A DNA stretch of 24,369 bases from Candidatus Falkowbacteria bacterium RIFOXYC2_FULL_47_12 (GCA_001778285.1 MFGL01000032.1:3038-27406); one strand, 5' to 3'; shown: positions 12,768 to 21,109, counted from the first letter of the stretch. Notes: a model not told the origin generated them from the sequence alone. Numbers and translations are program-made.

Positions 12768-15266
12768 ATGTCAACTGGCGGTCAAAAAAATATGATTAAG
12801 ACGAAATATAAAACATACGATGATTTTCAAAAGAACGGCGGGGAGAACGCTTGGCAGAAAATTTGGGAAAAGCAAAAACTCAATCAGGCGGAAGATTTTG
12901 CCAAAAAAGAAAAGAAATATATTTTGGTTGAATTCCCGTATCCCTCCGGAGCCGGCCTGCACGTCGGGCACGTGCGCTCGTACACCGCGCTGGATATCAT
13001 GTCGCGAATGCTGCGCCTGCAGGGTTATAACGTGCTGTATCCTATGGGCTGGGACGCGTTTGGCTTGCCTACGGAAAATTATGCTATAAAAAATAAAATT
13101 CATCCGCGTATCGCAACCGAGCAAAACATCGCCACTTTCAAAAAACAAATGAAAAATTTGGGGCTCTCTTTTGACTGGTCGCGGGAAATTGATACCACTG
13201 ACCCCAAATATTACCGCTGGACGCAGTGGATTTTTTTGCAACTTTATAAAAAAGGTTTGGCGTACAAAAAGAAAATGCCGATTAACTGGTGCCCATCCTG
13301 TAAAATCGGGCTCGCGCACGAAGAAGTTGTTGATGGCAAATGCGAACGTTGCGGCGCGGAAGTGGAACAGCGCGAAAAAGAGCAGTGGATACTTGGGATT
13401 ACCAAGTACGCCGACCGGCTGATTAAAGATTTGGACACAGTTGATTATTTGGACAAAATAAAAACCCAGCAGGTTAATTGGATTGGGAAAAGCGAAGGCG
13501 CGGAATTGAAGTTTGAAGTAAGAAGCCTGCCCGCAATGCAAAGCATAGCGTTGCAGGCGGGTAAGAAGTTAGAAAAAAAAGAATATATTACTGTTTTTAC
13601 GACTCGGCCAGATACGCTGTTTGGCGCGACTTACATGGTTCTTGCGCCGGAACACCCCCTCATTAAGAATTTAGAATCAAACATTTATAATTATTCAGAA
13701 GTAAAGAAATACATTGAAAAAGCAAAAAATAAATCTGAATTACAACGCACTTCATTGGATAAAGAAAAAACCGGCGTGGAGTTGAAAGGGATAAAAGCGA
13801 TTAATCCGGCGAATAACGAAGAGATTCCGGTTTGGATTGCGGATTATGTTTTAGCGTCTTACGGCACCGGCGCGATTATGGCGGTGCCGGCGCATGATGA
13901 GAGGGACTTTGAATTTGCGAAAAAGTTTAATTTAGAAATTATTGAAGTTATTTCCGGTGGAAATATCAGAAAAGAAGCTTATGCGGGCGTTGGCAAGCTT
14001 GTTAATTCCGGCGAATTTGACGGCCTGGATTCTGAAGAGGCGAAAAAAGTCATTACCAAAAAAGTCGGCGGAAAATTAAAAACGCAGTATAAACTCCGCG
14101 ACTGGGTTTTTTCCAGACAGCATTACTGGGGTGAACCGATTCCAATGGTATATTGCGAAAAGTGTAAGTGGGTTCCCATACCTGAAAAAGATTTGCCGGT
14201 GGAACTGCCGGATGTTAAACATTATGAACCAACGGATACGGGCGAGTCGCCCTTGGCGGCCATAAAAGATTGGGTTAATACTAAATGCCCAAAGTGCGGC
14301 GGTCCGGCCAAAAGAGAAACTGATACCATGCCGAACTGGGCCGGCTCGTCTTGGTATTTCCTGCGCTATTGCGATCCGAAAAATAATAAAGCGTTCGCGG
14401 ACGCCGAAAAATTAAAATACTGGCTGCCGGTTGATCTATATAATGGCGGCATGGAACACACGACTTTGCATTTATTATACTCGCGTTTTTGGAACAAATT
14501 TTTATATGATTGCGGATTAGTTCCGATAAGCGAGCCCTACGCCAAGCGCGTGTCGCACGGCATGGTTTTGGCTGAAGACGGCAAAAAAATGTCAAAATCA
14601 CTTGGCAACGTCGTTAATCCGGACGAGGTGGTTAATAACGTCGGCGCGGACAGTTTACGGCTTTATGAAATGTTTATGGGCCCGTTTGCAGACACGATTC
14701 CCTGGAGCACGGAAGGCGTGAAGGGAGTGAGAAGGTTTTTGGAAAAAGTTTGGTCTCTGCGGGAAAAAGTAGAGACGCAAAATAATGTAGAGACGCATTG
14801 CAATGCGTCTCTACGGACGCGGTTGCACAAAACTATCAAGAAAGTTACGGAAGATATTAAGGAGATGAAATTCAACACGGCAGTGTCGGCGATGATGATT
14901 TTTGTTAATGAAGCGCAAAAAGAGGGGATTAGCAAAGATGATTTTAAAAAATTTTTAATCATACTTGCGCCGTTCGCGCCGCATATCGCCGCAGAATTAT
15001 TTTCCCAATTAGGCAACAAAGAAAGCATCTTTAAACAATCCTGGCCGAGCTATGATGAAAATTTAATTAAAGATAAAACGATAAAATTAGCCATTCAGGT
15101 AAACGGAAAATTGCGGGACACGATGGAAGCCGCGGCTGACATAACTGACGCGGAGGCAAAAGAAAAAGCGTTAGCGAGCGAAAAAGTTCAAAAATGGACA
15201 GAAGGAAAAGAAATTGTAAAAGTTATTGTGGTCAAAAATAGGCTGGTGAATGTTGTGGTGAAATAA
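12768..15266 (+). CDS. leuS: Leucyl-tRNA synthetase
   Basis: LeuS is a class I synthetase that charges tRNA-Leu. The 832-aa product has the HIGH-type motif HVGH (65-68, after FPYPSGAGL), a zinc module (CPSCKIGLAHEEVVDGKCERCG), the CP1 editing domain (TTRPDTLFGATYMVLAPEHP and GTGAIMAVPAHDERDFEFAK), RDWVFSRQHYWGEPIPMVYC, a second Cys-rich knuckle (CPKCGG) and KMSKS (607-611). The C-terminal anticodon-binding and tail domains (IQVNGKLRDTM) are present. Two palindromic elements are inserted in frame: one at about residues 251-267, at the entry to the editing domain, and one at 668-682, between the catalytic core and the anticodon-binding helices. ATG 12768 is used here; ATG 12792 (MIKTKYKTYDDF) is an alternative. 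Neither has a clear Shine-Dalgarno. Confidence 0.95.
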   Translation: MSTGGQKNMIKTKYKTYDDFQKNGGENAWQKIWEKQKLNQAEDFAKKEKKYILVEFPYPSGAGLHVGHVRSYTALDIMSRMLRLQGYNVLYPMGWDAFGLPTENYAIKNKIHPRIATEQNIATFKKQMKNLGLSFDWSREIDTTDPKYYRWTQWIFLQLYKKGLAYKKKMPINWCPSCKIGLAHEEVVDGKCERCGAEVEQREKEQWILGITKYADRLIKDLDTVDYLDKIKTQQVNWIGKSEGAELKFEVRSLPAMQSIALQAGKKLEKKEYITVFTTRPDTLFGATYMVLAPEHPLIKNLESNIYNYSEVKKYIEKAKNKSELQRTSLDKEKTGVELKGIKAINPANNEEIPVWIADYVLASYGTGAIMAVPAHDERDFEFAKKFNLEIIEVISGGNIRKEAYAGVGKLVNSGEFDGLDSEEAKKVITKKVGGKLKTQYKLRDWVFSRQHYWGEPIPMVYCEKCKWVPIPEKDLPVELPDVKHYEPTDTGESPLAAIKDWVNTKCPKCGGPAKRETDTMPNWAGSSWYFLRYCDPKNNKAFADAEKLKYWLPVDLYNGGMEHTTLHLLYSRFWNKFLYDCGLVPISEPYAKRVSHGMVLAEDGKKMSKSLGNVVNPDEVVNNVGADSLRLYEMFMGPFADTIPWSTEGVKGVRRFLEKVWSLREKVETQNNVETHCNASLRTRLHKTIKKVTEDIKEMKFNTAVSAMMIFVNEAQKEGISKDDFKKFLIILAPFAPHIAAELFSQLGNKESIFKQSWPSYDENLIKDKTIKLAIQVNGKLRDTMEAAADITDAEAKEKALASEKVQKWTEGKEIVKVIVVKNRLVNVVVK
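13518..13568 (+). repeat. In-frame palindrome flanked by GTAAGAAG copies in leuS
   Basis: CCTGCCCGCAATGC (13526-13539) pairs with GCGTTGCAGGCGGG reading 13548-13561, with 13 of 14 pairs formed including two wobbles, around an 8-base loop. GTAAGAAG lies directly on both sides (13518-13525 and 13561-13568), the same heptamer as in the membrane gene. The peptide RSLPAMQSIALQAGKKLE replaces what is normally a short linker before the editing-domain strand ITVFTTRPDTLFG. Confidence 0.75.
14769..14814 (+). repeat. In-frame 28-base perfect palindrome in leuS
   Basis: GTAGAGACGCATTG (14787-14800) and CAATGCGTCTCTAC (14801-14814) are perfect inverted arms with no spacer. An extra half-copy, GTAGAGACGC, precedes them at 14769-14778. 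Together they encode VETQNNVETHCNASLRT, which interrupts the otherwise normal linker between SLREK and LHKTIKKVTEDIKEMKFNTA. GTAGAGACG palindromes of this kind are known as dispersed repeats in some cyanobacteria. Confidence 0.85.
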
Positions 15267-15287
15267 AAAACTTGTTTGCATTATTCA

Positions 15288-15316
15288 TTGACAGCGCCGG
15301 AGCTGGGCGGTAAAAT
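15288..15316 (+). promoter_or_regulatory. Promoter of the proS-mre operon
   Basis: TTGACA (15288-15293), 17 bases and TAAAAT (15311-15316) are a near-consensus sigma-70 promoter, 22 bases after the leuS stop. The predicted start near 15323 gives a leader of about 15 bases without a Shine-Dalgarno. Confidence 0.75.
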
Positions 15317-15337
15317 AAGACTACAAACATTTAACCT

Positions 15338-16594
15338 ATGCGTCTCTCCACCCTTTTTACCAAAACCAATAAAGAAGCGCCTAAAGACGAGCTGAGCTTT
15401 AACGCGCGCATTTTGATGCAAGCCGGTTTCATTGACAAACTCGCAGCCGGTGTGTACACATATCTGCCGCTGGGCTTGCGGGTTTTGAAAAAAATTGAAG
15501 CTATCATTCGGCAAGAGATTGATGCCGTGGGCGGGCAGGAGGTTTTGATGCCGGCTCTGACGCCTAAAAGCATCTGGGAAACAACAGGCCGCTGGCAAAA
15601 TCTTGACGTACTGTTCAAACTGGTAGGCAGTGACAGCCGCGAGTACGCGCTGGGCGCGACGCACGAAGAGGTGGTGGTGCCGGCCGTGGCGCAACATGTA
15701 TTCTCCTACAAAGATTTGCCCGTGTACGTGTACCAGATTCAGGATAAGTTCCGCAATGAAAAACGAGCGAAATCCGGCATGTTGCGCGGCCGCGAATTTA
15801 TCATGAAAGACCTCTACTCGTTTCACGCTGATGAAACTGATTTGGACAGTTTTTACAAAGAAATGCAAAAGGTCTATTTTAAAATTTTTGAACGCTGCGG
15901 CCTATTGGACAAAACTTATCTAACCTTTGCCTCGGGCGGAAGTTTTTCTAAATACTCGCATGAATTTCAAACTATTACGCCAGCCGGTGAGGATGAAATC
16001 TACATCTGTGAGGAATGCCAAATCGCGATAAATCGTGAAATTTTGGATGATTTGGAGCGCAAGTGCCCCAACTGCGGCACCAAGAGTTTGCGTATGGAAA
16101 AAGCCATAGAAGTGGGCAACATCTTCAAACTCAAAGACAAATACTCGGCGCCGTTCGGCTACACCTACCTTGATGAAACCGGCAAGCGCAAGCCCGTAAT
16201 TATGGGTTGTTACGGCATCGGGCTGAGCCGTCTGATGGGTACCATTGCCGAGGTAAGACATGACGAGCGCGGTTTAGTCTGGCCCAAAGAAGTCGCGCCG
16301 TTCAGCGTACAGCTTATACAGGTGAATACGAAAGACCTTGCCGAAAACAACAAAATTAAACTAACGGCTGAAAAATTGTATAAAGATTTGCAGCAAAGCG
16401 GCATGGAAGTGCTCTTTGACGACCGTGACGAAGCGAGCGCCGGTGAGAAGTTCGCTGACGCGGATTTAATCGGCTGTCCCATCCGGTTAGTCGTGAGCGA
16501 GCGCAGTCTCAATAGCGACAGCGTTGAGGTAAAAAAACGTGGGGAAGAAGAAAAAGAGCTGGTGAAACTGAGCAAGATTTCAGGTTATAAATAA
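15338..16594 (+). CDS. proS: Prolyl-tRNA synthetase, short form without the INS editing domain
   Basis: ProS is a class II synthetase that charges tRNA-Pro. The 418-aa product shows motif 1 (around GLRVLKKIEAIIRQEIDAVG), the ATHEE signature (108-111), motif 2 (FRNEKRAKSGMLRGREFIMKDLYSF, from residue 138) and motif 3 (GCYGIGLSRLMG, from 290). A C-terminal anticodon-binding domain follows, with LYKDLQQSGMEVLFDDRDEA. The bacterial family is usually about 570 aa because a roughly 180-residue INS editing domain sits between motifs 2 and 3. Here that gap is short and holds a compact knuckle with CEEC (224-227) and CPNC (243-246). Correction of mischarged Ala-tRNA-Pro would then need a separate protein or be absent. 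mreB begins 8 bases after its stop, so proS is cotranscribed with the shape genes. Confidence 0.93.
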   Translation: MRLSTLFTKTNKEAPKDELSFNARILMQAGFIDKLAAGVYTYLPLGLRVLKKIEAIIRQEIDAVGGQEVLMPALTPKSIWETTGRWQNLDVLFKLVGSDSREYALGATHEEVVVPAVAQHVFSYKDLPVYVYQIQDKFRNEKRAKSGMLRGREFIMKDLYSFHADETDLDSFYKEMQKVYFKIFERCGLLDKTYLTFASGGSFSKYSHEFQTITPAGEDEIYICEECQIAINREILDDLERKCPNCGTKSLRMEKAIEVGNIFKLKDKYSAPFGYTYLDETGKRKPVIMGCYGIGLSRLMGTIAEVRHDERGLVWPKEVAPFSVQLIQVNTKDLAENNKIKLTAEKLYKDLQQSGMEVLFDDRDEASAGEKFADADLIGCPIRLVVSERSLNSDSVEVKKRGEEEKELVKLSKISGYK

Positions 16595-16602
16595 AAACAA
16601 AA

Positions 16603-17643
16603 ATGTTTAATAAATTTTTCGGTAAATTTTCTAAAGACCTGGGCATAGACTTAGGCAGTTCCTCAACCCTTATCATCACCAATGATAAGGGTATCGTTAT
16701 CAATGAGCCCTCGGTCGTGGCCGTGAACTCGCGCACTGACGAGGTGCTGGCTGTCGGTACGGACGCGGCTAAAATGTTCGGCAAAACGCCGCAACACATC
16801 ATGGCCATTCATCCGCTCACGAACGGGGTGATTTCTGATTTTGAAGTGGCCGAAAAAATGCTCAAGTACTTCATAGACCGGGTGCACGCGGAAAATTTTA
16901 CTTTAATTCCGCGGCCGCGGGTAGTTATCGGCATCCCATTAGACATCACCGAAGTGGAAAAAAAGGCGGTGGAAGATGCCACAAAATCCGCCGGCGCGCG
17001 CGAAATTTTGCTCGTGGAAACGCCGCTCGCTTCAGCCATTGGCGCGCGCTTGCCGGTGCTTGAGGCGACTGCCAATATGATTGTGGATTTGGGCGGAGGT
17101 ACGACCGAAATCGCGGTTGTATCTTTGGGCGGCGTGGTAACGTGGAAAAACCTGCGTCTGTCCGGCGGCACGTTAGACGGTGATATCGTCCAGTACGCGC
17201 GCGATGAGTTCAATATGTTAATCGGCGAACAGGTTTCCGAAGAGATAAAAAAGCGCATCGGCTCGGCCGCGCCGCTGGCCGAAGAAATGGTCATGCCCAT
17301 GCGCGGCCGCGATTTAGTGAATGGTTTGCCGCGCGAGGTTATGATAAGCGACGGACAGGTGCGCGAGGCGCTCGGCCGCAGCGTCTACCACATCATTGAA
17401 AATATCAAGGCTGCCTTAGAGATGACGCCGCCCGAATTGGTGTCGGACATCTACGAGCGCGGCATCATCCTCACGGGCGGCGGGGCGCTGTTGCGCGGTT
17501 TGGACAAAGAAATCGCCCGGGCCACGCAAATTCCGGTGCGCATCGCCGATGACCCTGGCACCTGCGTAGTGCGCGGTACGGGAAAAATTTTGGAAAATAT
17601 TGAGGTGTATCGGAATATTTTTTCCGGCAGCGCCAGCAACTAG
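16603..17643 (+). CDS. mreB: Rod shape-determining actin homologue MreB
   Basis: MreB forms membrane-associated filaments that organise lateral cell-wall synthesis. The 346-aa product has the usual length and the actin-fold nucleotide motifs: phosphate-1 DLGIDLGSSSTLI (12-24), phosphate-2 DLGGGTTEIAVVSLGG (from D162) and the adenosine motif GIILTGGGALLRGLD (from about 287). The N-terminal MFNKFFGKFSKD is an amphipathic membrane-binding stretch. The gene is 8 bases after proS and shares its A-rich Shine-Dalgarno-less leader (taaataaaaacaaaaATG) with the gene at 1911. It is followed by a large inverted repeat before mreC. Confidence 0.97.
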   Translation: MFNKFFGKFSKDLGIDLGSSSTLIITNDKGIVINEPSVVAVNSRTDEVLAVGTDAAKMFGKTPQHIMAIHPLTNGVISDFEVAEKMLKYFIDRVHAENFTLIPRPRVVIGIPLDITEVEKKAVEDATKSAGAREILLVETPLASAIGARLPVLEATANMIVDLGGGTTEIAVVSLGGVVTWKNLRLSGGTLDGDIVQYARDEFNMLIGEQVSEEIKKRIGSAAPLAEEMVMPMRGRDLVNGLPREVMISDGQVREALGRSVYHIIENIKAALEMTPPELVSDIYERGIILTGGGALLRGLDKEIARATQIPVRIADDPGTCVVRGTGKILENIEVYRNIFSGSASN

Positions 17644-17645
17644 CC

Positions 17646-17738
17646 CTTACAAATTACAAATTTTTTACAAATATACAAATTTTATTAACGATATATTTTT
17701 TGTATTGGTATATTTGCATAAGATTTGTAATTTGTAAG
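17646..17738. repeat. Large AT-rich inverted repeat between mreB and mreC
   Basis: CTTACAAATTACAAAT (17646-17661) and ATTTGTAATTTGTAAG (17723-17738) are perfect 16-base arms. A second nested pair, CAAATATAC (17668-17676) and GTATATTTG (17708-17716), lies inside. The arms consist of TTACAAA-type heptamers. The whole 93 bases could fold into one long hairpin ending three bases before the mreC ATG. It has the outline of a miniature inverted-repeat element, or it may modulate mreC relative to mreB. Confidence 0.8.
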
Positions 17739-17741
17739 AAA

Positions 17742-18542
17742 ATGAGGCATTTTTTCAACAAACAAACTCTGACTATCGCCGTCGCGGCGCTCGTCATTAT
17801 CGTTGCGCACTACGCCGGGTTGCTCAGCTGGGCAGAGCGTTCGGCAACGACTCTGTTGAATCCCGTGGCCGGGATTTTTTTTCGTGGCGGCGTAAGCCTT
17901 GAGTCAATAGTGGAAGGGGAAAACCAAACGCGCAATTTAGAAACGGAAAATAAGCGTTTGGAGACGCACAACCGCGAGCTAACTGCTGAAAACATCTCGC
18001 TGCATTTACTCAAAGACGAAAACGAAGCTTTGCGCGCGCAGCTGCAGTTTTACGCGAAGCATACCTATCGAAAAACGCTCGCCAACGTCGTCAGCCGCAT
18101 GAGCGCTGTCGACAACAGCCAGAGTATTACGCTTGATGCCGGCAGCGCGGACAACGTTCGGCCCGGTCAGCCGGTAATTGTGGACAGCGGTATTTTGGTC
18201 GGAAAAATCGTATCGGTTGGCGAGCACATCGCGCACGCCTGTTTGATTACCGATATTAATTGTCATTTTGCCGCAACCATTGCCGAGCGGCCGGGGCCCA
18301 GCGGTCTGACGCAGGGCGATTTGGGTTTGACGGTACGTATGGATTTCGTGCCGCAGACTGAAGCCATTCAGGTGGGGGACTCAATCATTACCTCGGGACT
18401 GGAAGCAAGCGTGCCTATTGGACTTTTCGTCGGTTTTGTACAGAATGTGCAAAACGAACCGAATAATTTGTTTCAGACGGCCGTCATTGACCCGGCCGCT
18501 GATTTGGCTGCCGTTCACGTCGTATCCGTTATCACTGATTAA
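17742..18542 (+). CDS. mreC: Rod shape-determining protein MreC
   Basis: MreC is a membrane-anchored scaffold on the outer face of the membrane that links MreB to the PBP2 machinery. The 266-aa product begins with a short cytoplasmic tail, one transmembrane helix (about residues 9-27, TLTIAVAALVIIVAHYAGL) and a coiled coil (about 57-97, ETENKRLETHNRELTAEN). The typical beta domain follows: VDSGILVGKIVSVGEH, then LITDINCHFAATI, and GDSIITSGLEASVPIGLFVG. Translation could extend upstream to 17700, but that would read into the inverted repeat and add non-conserved residues, so ATG 17742 is preferred. mreD starts 2 bases after its stop. Confidence 0.92.
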   Translation: MRHFFNKQTLTIAVAALVIIVAHYAGLLSWAERSATTLLNPVAGIFFRGGVSLESIVEGENQTRNLETENKRLETHNRELTAENISLHLLKDENEALRAQLQFYAKHTYRKTLANVVSRMSAVDNSQSITLDAGSADNVRPGQPVIVDSGILVGKIVSVGEHIAHACLITDINCHFAATIAERPGPSGLTQGDLGLTVRMDFVPQTEAIQVGDSIITSGLEASVPIGLFVGFVQNVQNEPNNLFQTAVIDPAADLAAVHVVSVITD

Positions 18543-18544
18543 GT

Positions 18545-19078
18545 ATGTTTAAAAAAGCCGTTCTTATTATTATTTCATTGCTGCTGTTTTTTTTGCAGGT
18601 AAGTTTTTTTTCCGCCCCTCCCGCCCTGGCCGCCGGTTTTAATGTATTGCTCGTTTATTCCATTCTTGTCTTGCTTTTAGTTGATGTTCGTCTTTCTCTC
18701 GCTTATGCGCTTTTTTTCGGAATCCTTACTGACCTGTACTCGCTTTACCCTTTCGGCATATTTATAGCATCTTTTTGCATCGCGGTCGTCATTTCCCATA
18801 TCTTTTTGCAGCAATTTTTTACCAACAAATCGGTCTACTCATTTATCGCTCTCATGGCGCTCGCAACTGTTTGTTTTCTGAGCCTGCAGGCGGCGCTCGT
18901 CTGGGGCGCGCATTTTTTCATTTTCAATGCCTTGTACGCGCCGGTTTGGACCGCCGCGTTCGCGCGCGCGCTTCTGTGGCAAACTCTTGGAAACACCATT
19001 ATCGCCGCCGTTAGTTTTTACGCCATTGATTATTTCAGTAAAAAATTAAAGCCGTTTTTAATCCAGCGTCAACAATGA
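18545..19078 (+). CDS. mreD: Rod shape-determining membrane protein MreD
   Basis: This is a 177-aa, highly hydrophobic protein with about five to six membrane segments, such as KKAVLIIISLLLFFLQVSFF at the N-terminus and FNVLLVYSILVLLLVD. GILTDLYSLYPFGIFIASFC contains the family's loop with a conserved-type Asp and Pro/Phe-Gly. Identification rests on topology, that loop and its place between mreC and mrdA, because the MreD family is poorly conserved. Its TGA overlaps the ATG of mrdA (ATGA at 19075-19078), indicating translational coupling. Confidence 0.88.
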   Translation: MFKKAVLIIISLLLFFLQVSFFSAPPALAAGFNVLLVYSILVLLLVDVRLSLAYALFFGILTDLYSLYPFGIFIASFCIAVVISHIFLQQFFTNKSVYSFIALMALATVCFLSLQAALVWGAHFFIFNALYAPVWTAAFARALLWQTLGNTIIAAVSFYAIDYFSKKLKPFLIQRQQ

Positions 19079-21051
19079 TTCGTAGCTATCAAAAAAAATT
19101 TAACAAAGACGCGAACCCGTTTCGTATCCGCGAAGGCGGCATCGCTGACGCTAAACTTTCCGCCGGCTACCGCTTGCGCTGGACCGAAGAGGGGATTTTG
19201 GGCCAGCGCGAAGCCGAGGCCCCCGGAGACAAGGTCGGGCGCAATATCTCGGCGCATAAACTTTTCTGGCTGGCGTTTTTTTTGGTCGGCGGGTTTGCGT
19301 TACTGTTCGGCAAAACCGCCTACCTGCAGACGCGGCAGGGCGGTTACTACGAGGGTTTAGCCAACGCCAACCGCATCCGAGAGCGTGTCATAGCGGCTGA
19401 CCGCGGGGTTGTGTACGATCAGCGCCGGCAGATACTGGCGTACAATACACCGGTATTTTATCTGCAAATTATTCCGGCTGACGTTGCTCATTATTCGGAC
19501 AAAGAGCATTTGCAGGACGTCATCAAAATTATCGGGGAAACGCTGGGCGGGACCGTCGAGCAGGACATTGACTACGTATTAGTAAGAAACGAAACGAAGA
19601 CGCTTGAGTCTTATCAGCCGCAAATTATCGCGGACGACATTGAGCACGATGCCGCGTTGCGTTTACAGCTTCTTTTTGAAGGCATCCCCGGACTCTCCAT
19701 TGAGGTGCAATCGCGCCGGCATTACGTGTTGCCTGCACTTTCCCTCGCGCACGTTTTAGGCTACACCGGCACCATCACCCAAGCCGAGCATGACGCTTTG
19801 GGCACTTCCTATTCGTTGAACGATACCTTGGGCAAAACCGGTTTGGAAAAACAATGGGAAACCGAATTGCGCGGCGTCAACGGCAAGCGTTACGTGGAGG
19901 TCAATGCGCTGGGTCAGGCGGAACGGGTTATTAGTTTGCAGCCAAGCCGCGACGGCTATGATTTAACCCTTTCGCTTGATGCCGGCCTGCAACAGGAAAT
20001 GGAAACCGAATTGCGCGCCGAACTTGCAACTCTCCACCTCAAACGCGCCGCGGCCATCGCGCTGGACCCGCGCAACGGCGACATATTGGCCTTGGTTAGT
20101 TTGCCGAGTTTTGACAGCAATGATTTTTCCGGCGGCATTGACCCCGCCATTTATCAAAAACTTATCACTGATGAAAATCAGCCGCTCTTTAACCGGGCCA
20201 TTGCCGGCAGTTTTGCCGTCGGCTCAGCCTTCAAGCCGATTGTGGCCGCTGCCGCGCTGCAGGAGGGCGTTATTACTCCAAACACCACGCTCAACAGCGC
20301 CGGTGGTATCAGAGTGAACGAGTGGTTTTTCCCGGACTGGAAAGCCGGCGGGCACGGCATCACCAACGTGCGCTCGGCACTTGCCTGGTCGGTCAACACG
20401 TTTTTTTACACTATTGGCGGCGGGTATCAGGATTTCAGCGGTCTGGGCGTACAAAAAATCACCGACTATGCCCGGCTCTTCGGTTTGGGCGCATCCTTAG
20501 GCATTGATTTGCCCAATGAAGCGTCCGGTTTTTTGCCCTCCAAAGACTGGAAAGAGCAGGCTAAGGGTGAGCGCTGGTACATCGGCGATACCTACAACAT
20601 CTCCATCGGCCAGGGCGATATCATCGCCACACCCCTGCAGGTTGCCGCCTACACCGCTTTTTTCGCCAACGGCGGCACACTGTATCGGCCGCACGTGGTA
20701 AGGGAGCTTTTGAACAGTAATGGCAGCTCGGCGCGCGTTATCACGCCGGAGGTTATCCGCCACGATTTTATTGATTCCCAAAACATCAGTACCGTTCGCG
20801 CCGGCATGCGCGATTGCGTTACCTACGGCAGTTGCCGCGCTTTGAGTGCAATTTCAATTCCGGTTGCGGGCAAAACCGGCACGGCACAGTGGTCTTCGGT
20901 GAAAGACACGCACGCCTGGTTCACGGGATTTGCACCGTATGACGACCCACAAATCGTCATTACCGTTCTCATTGAAGAGGGCGGGGAAGGTTCAGCTGCG
21001 GCCGTGCCGGTTGCCAAAAGGGTGCTGGAGTGGTATTTCAGCAGGCAGTAA
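19075..21051 (+). CDS. mrdA: Penicillin-binding protein 2 (elongasome transpeptidase)
   Basis: PBP2 cross-links peptidoglycan during elongation, with the MreBCD complex. The 658-aa protein has a cytoplasmic tail of about 60 residues, one anchor helix (about 62-83, LFWLAFFLVGGFALLFG), a pedestal region starting ADRGVVYDQRRQILAYN, and a transpeptidase domain with all three active-site motifs: S384-A-F-K387 (AVGSAFKPIV), S439-V-N441 (AWSVNTFF) and K600-T-G602 (VAGKTGTAQW). Cytoplasmic tails are usually shorter in this family. A pair to notice is RDCVTYGSCRAL shortly before KTG, a possible disulphide near the active site. The ATG overlaps the mreD stop. The CIRCE of the next operon starts 14 bases after its stop; no separate terminator is visible. 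Confidence 0.94.
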   Translation: MIRSYQKKFNKDANPFRIREGGIADAKLSAGYRLRWTEEGILGQREAEAPGDKVGRNISAHKLFWLAFFLVGGFALLFGKTAYLQTRQGGYYEGLANANRIRERVIAADRGVVYDQRRQILAYNTPVFYLQIIPADVAHYSDKEHLQDVIKIIGETLGGTVEQDIDYVLVRNETKTLESYQPQIIADDIEHDAALRLQLLFEGIPGLSIEVQSRRHYVLPALSLAHVLGYTGTITQAEHDALGTSYSLNDTLGKTGLEKQWETELRGVNGKRYVEVNALGQAERVISLQPSRDGYDLTLSLDAGLQQEMETELRAELATLHLKRAAAIALDPRNGDILALVSLPSFDSNDFSGGIDPAIYQKLITDENQPLFNRAIAGSFAVGSAFKPIVAAAALQEGVITPNTTLNSAGGIRVNEWFFPDWKAGGHGITNVRSALAWSVNTFFYTIGGGYQDFSGLGVQKITDYARLFGLGASLGIDLPNEASGFLPSKDWKEQAKGERWYIGDTYNISIGQGDIIATPLQVAAYTAFFANGGTLYRPHVVRELLNSNGSSARVITPEVIRHDFIDSQNISTVRAGMRDCVTYGSCRALSAISIPVAGKTGTAQWSSVKDTHAWFTGFAPYDDPQIVITVLIEEGGEGSAAAVPVAKRVLEWYFSRQ

Positions 21052-21064
21052 AAAACAGATAGAA

Positions 21065-21091
21065 TTAGCACTCTTGACAAGGGAGTGCTAA
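21065..21091 (+). promoter_or_regulatory. CIRCE operator (HrcA binding site)
   Basis: TTAGCACTC (21065-21073), a 9-base spacer and GAGTGCTAA (21083-21091) match the CIRCE consensus at every position. HrcA binds this repeat and represses heat-shock operons. It overlaps the -35 of the hrcA promoter, so binding should block polymerase directly. Confidence 0.97.
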
Positions 21092-21102
21092 TTTTTTATA
21101 CT
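21074..21102 (+). promoter_or_regulatory. hrcA-grpE promoter inside CIRCE
   Basis: TTGACA (21074-21079, in the CIRCE spacer), 17 bases and TATACT (21097-21102) form a near-consensus sigma-70 promoter. The -10 ends 7 bases before the hrcA ATG at 21110, so transcription is expected to start at or within a base or two of the start codon (leaderless). Confidence 0.85.
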
Positions 21103-21109
21103 GGAGAGT

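Noticed and set aside
13518..13568. GTAAGAAG copies as a proven target-site duplication
   Set aside because: The 43-base spacing would break the leuS frame if it were a simple insertion, and the heptamer is common in this genome, so chance or an older array is as likely.
15281..15868. Long minus-strand frames opposite proS and other core genes
   Set aside because: They are mirror frames of strongly conserved plus-strand genes, with no promoter, ribosome site or family similarity of their own.
17700..17741. Upstream start for mreC
   Set aside because: It would translate the arm of the inverted repeat and adds non-conserved residues before the usual short cytoplasmic tail.
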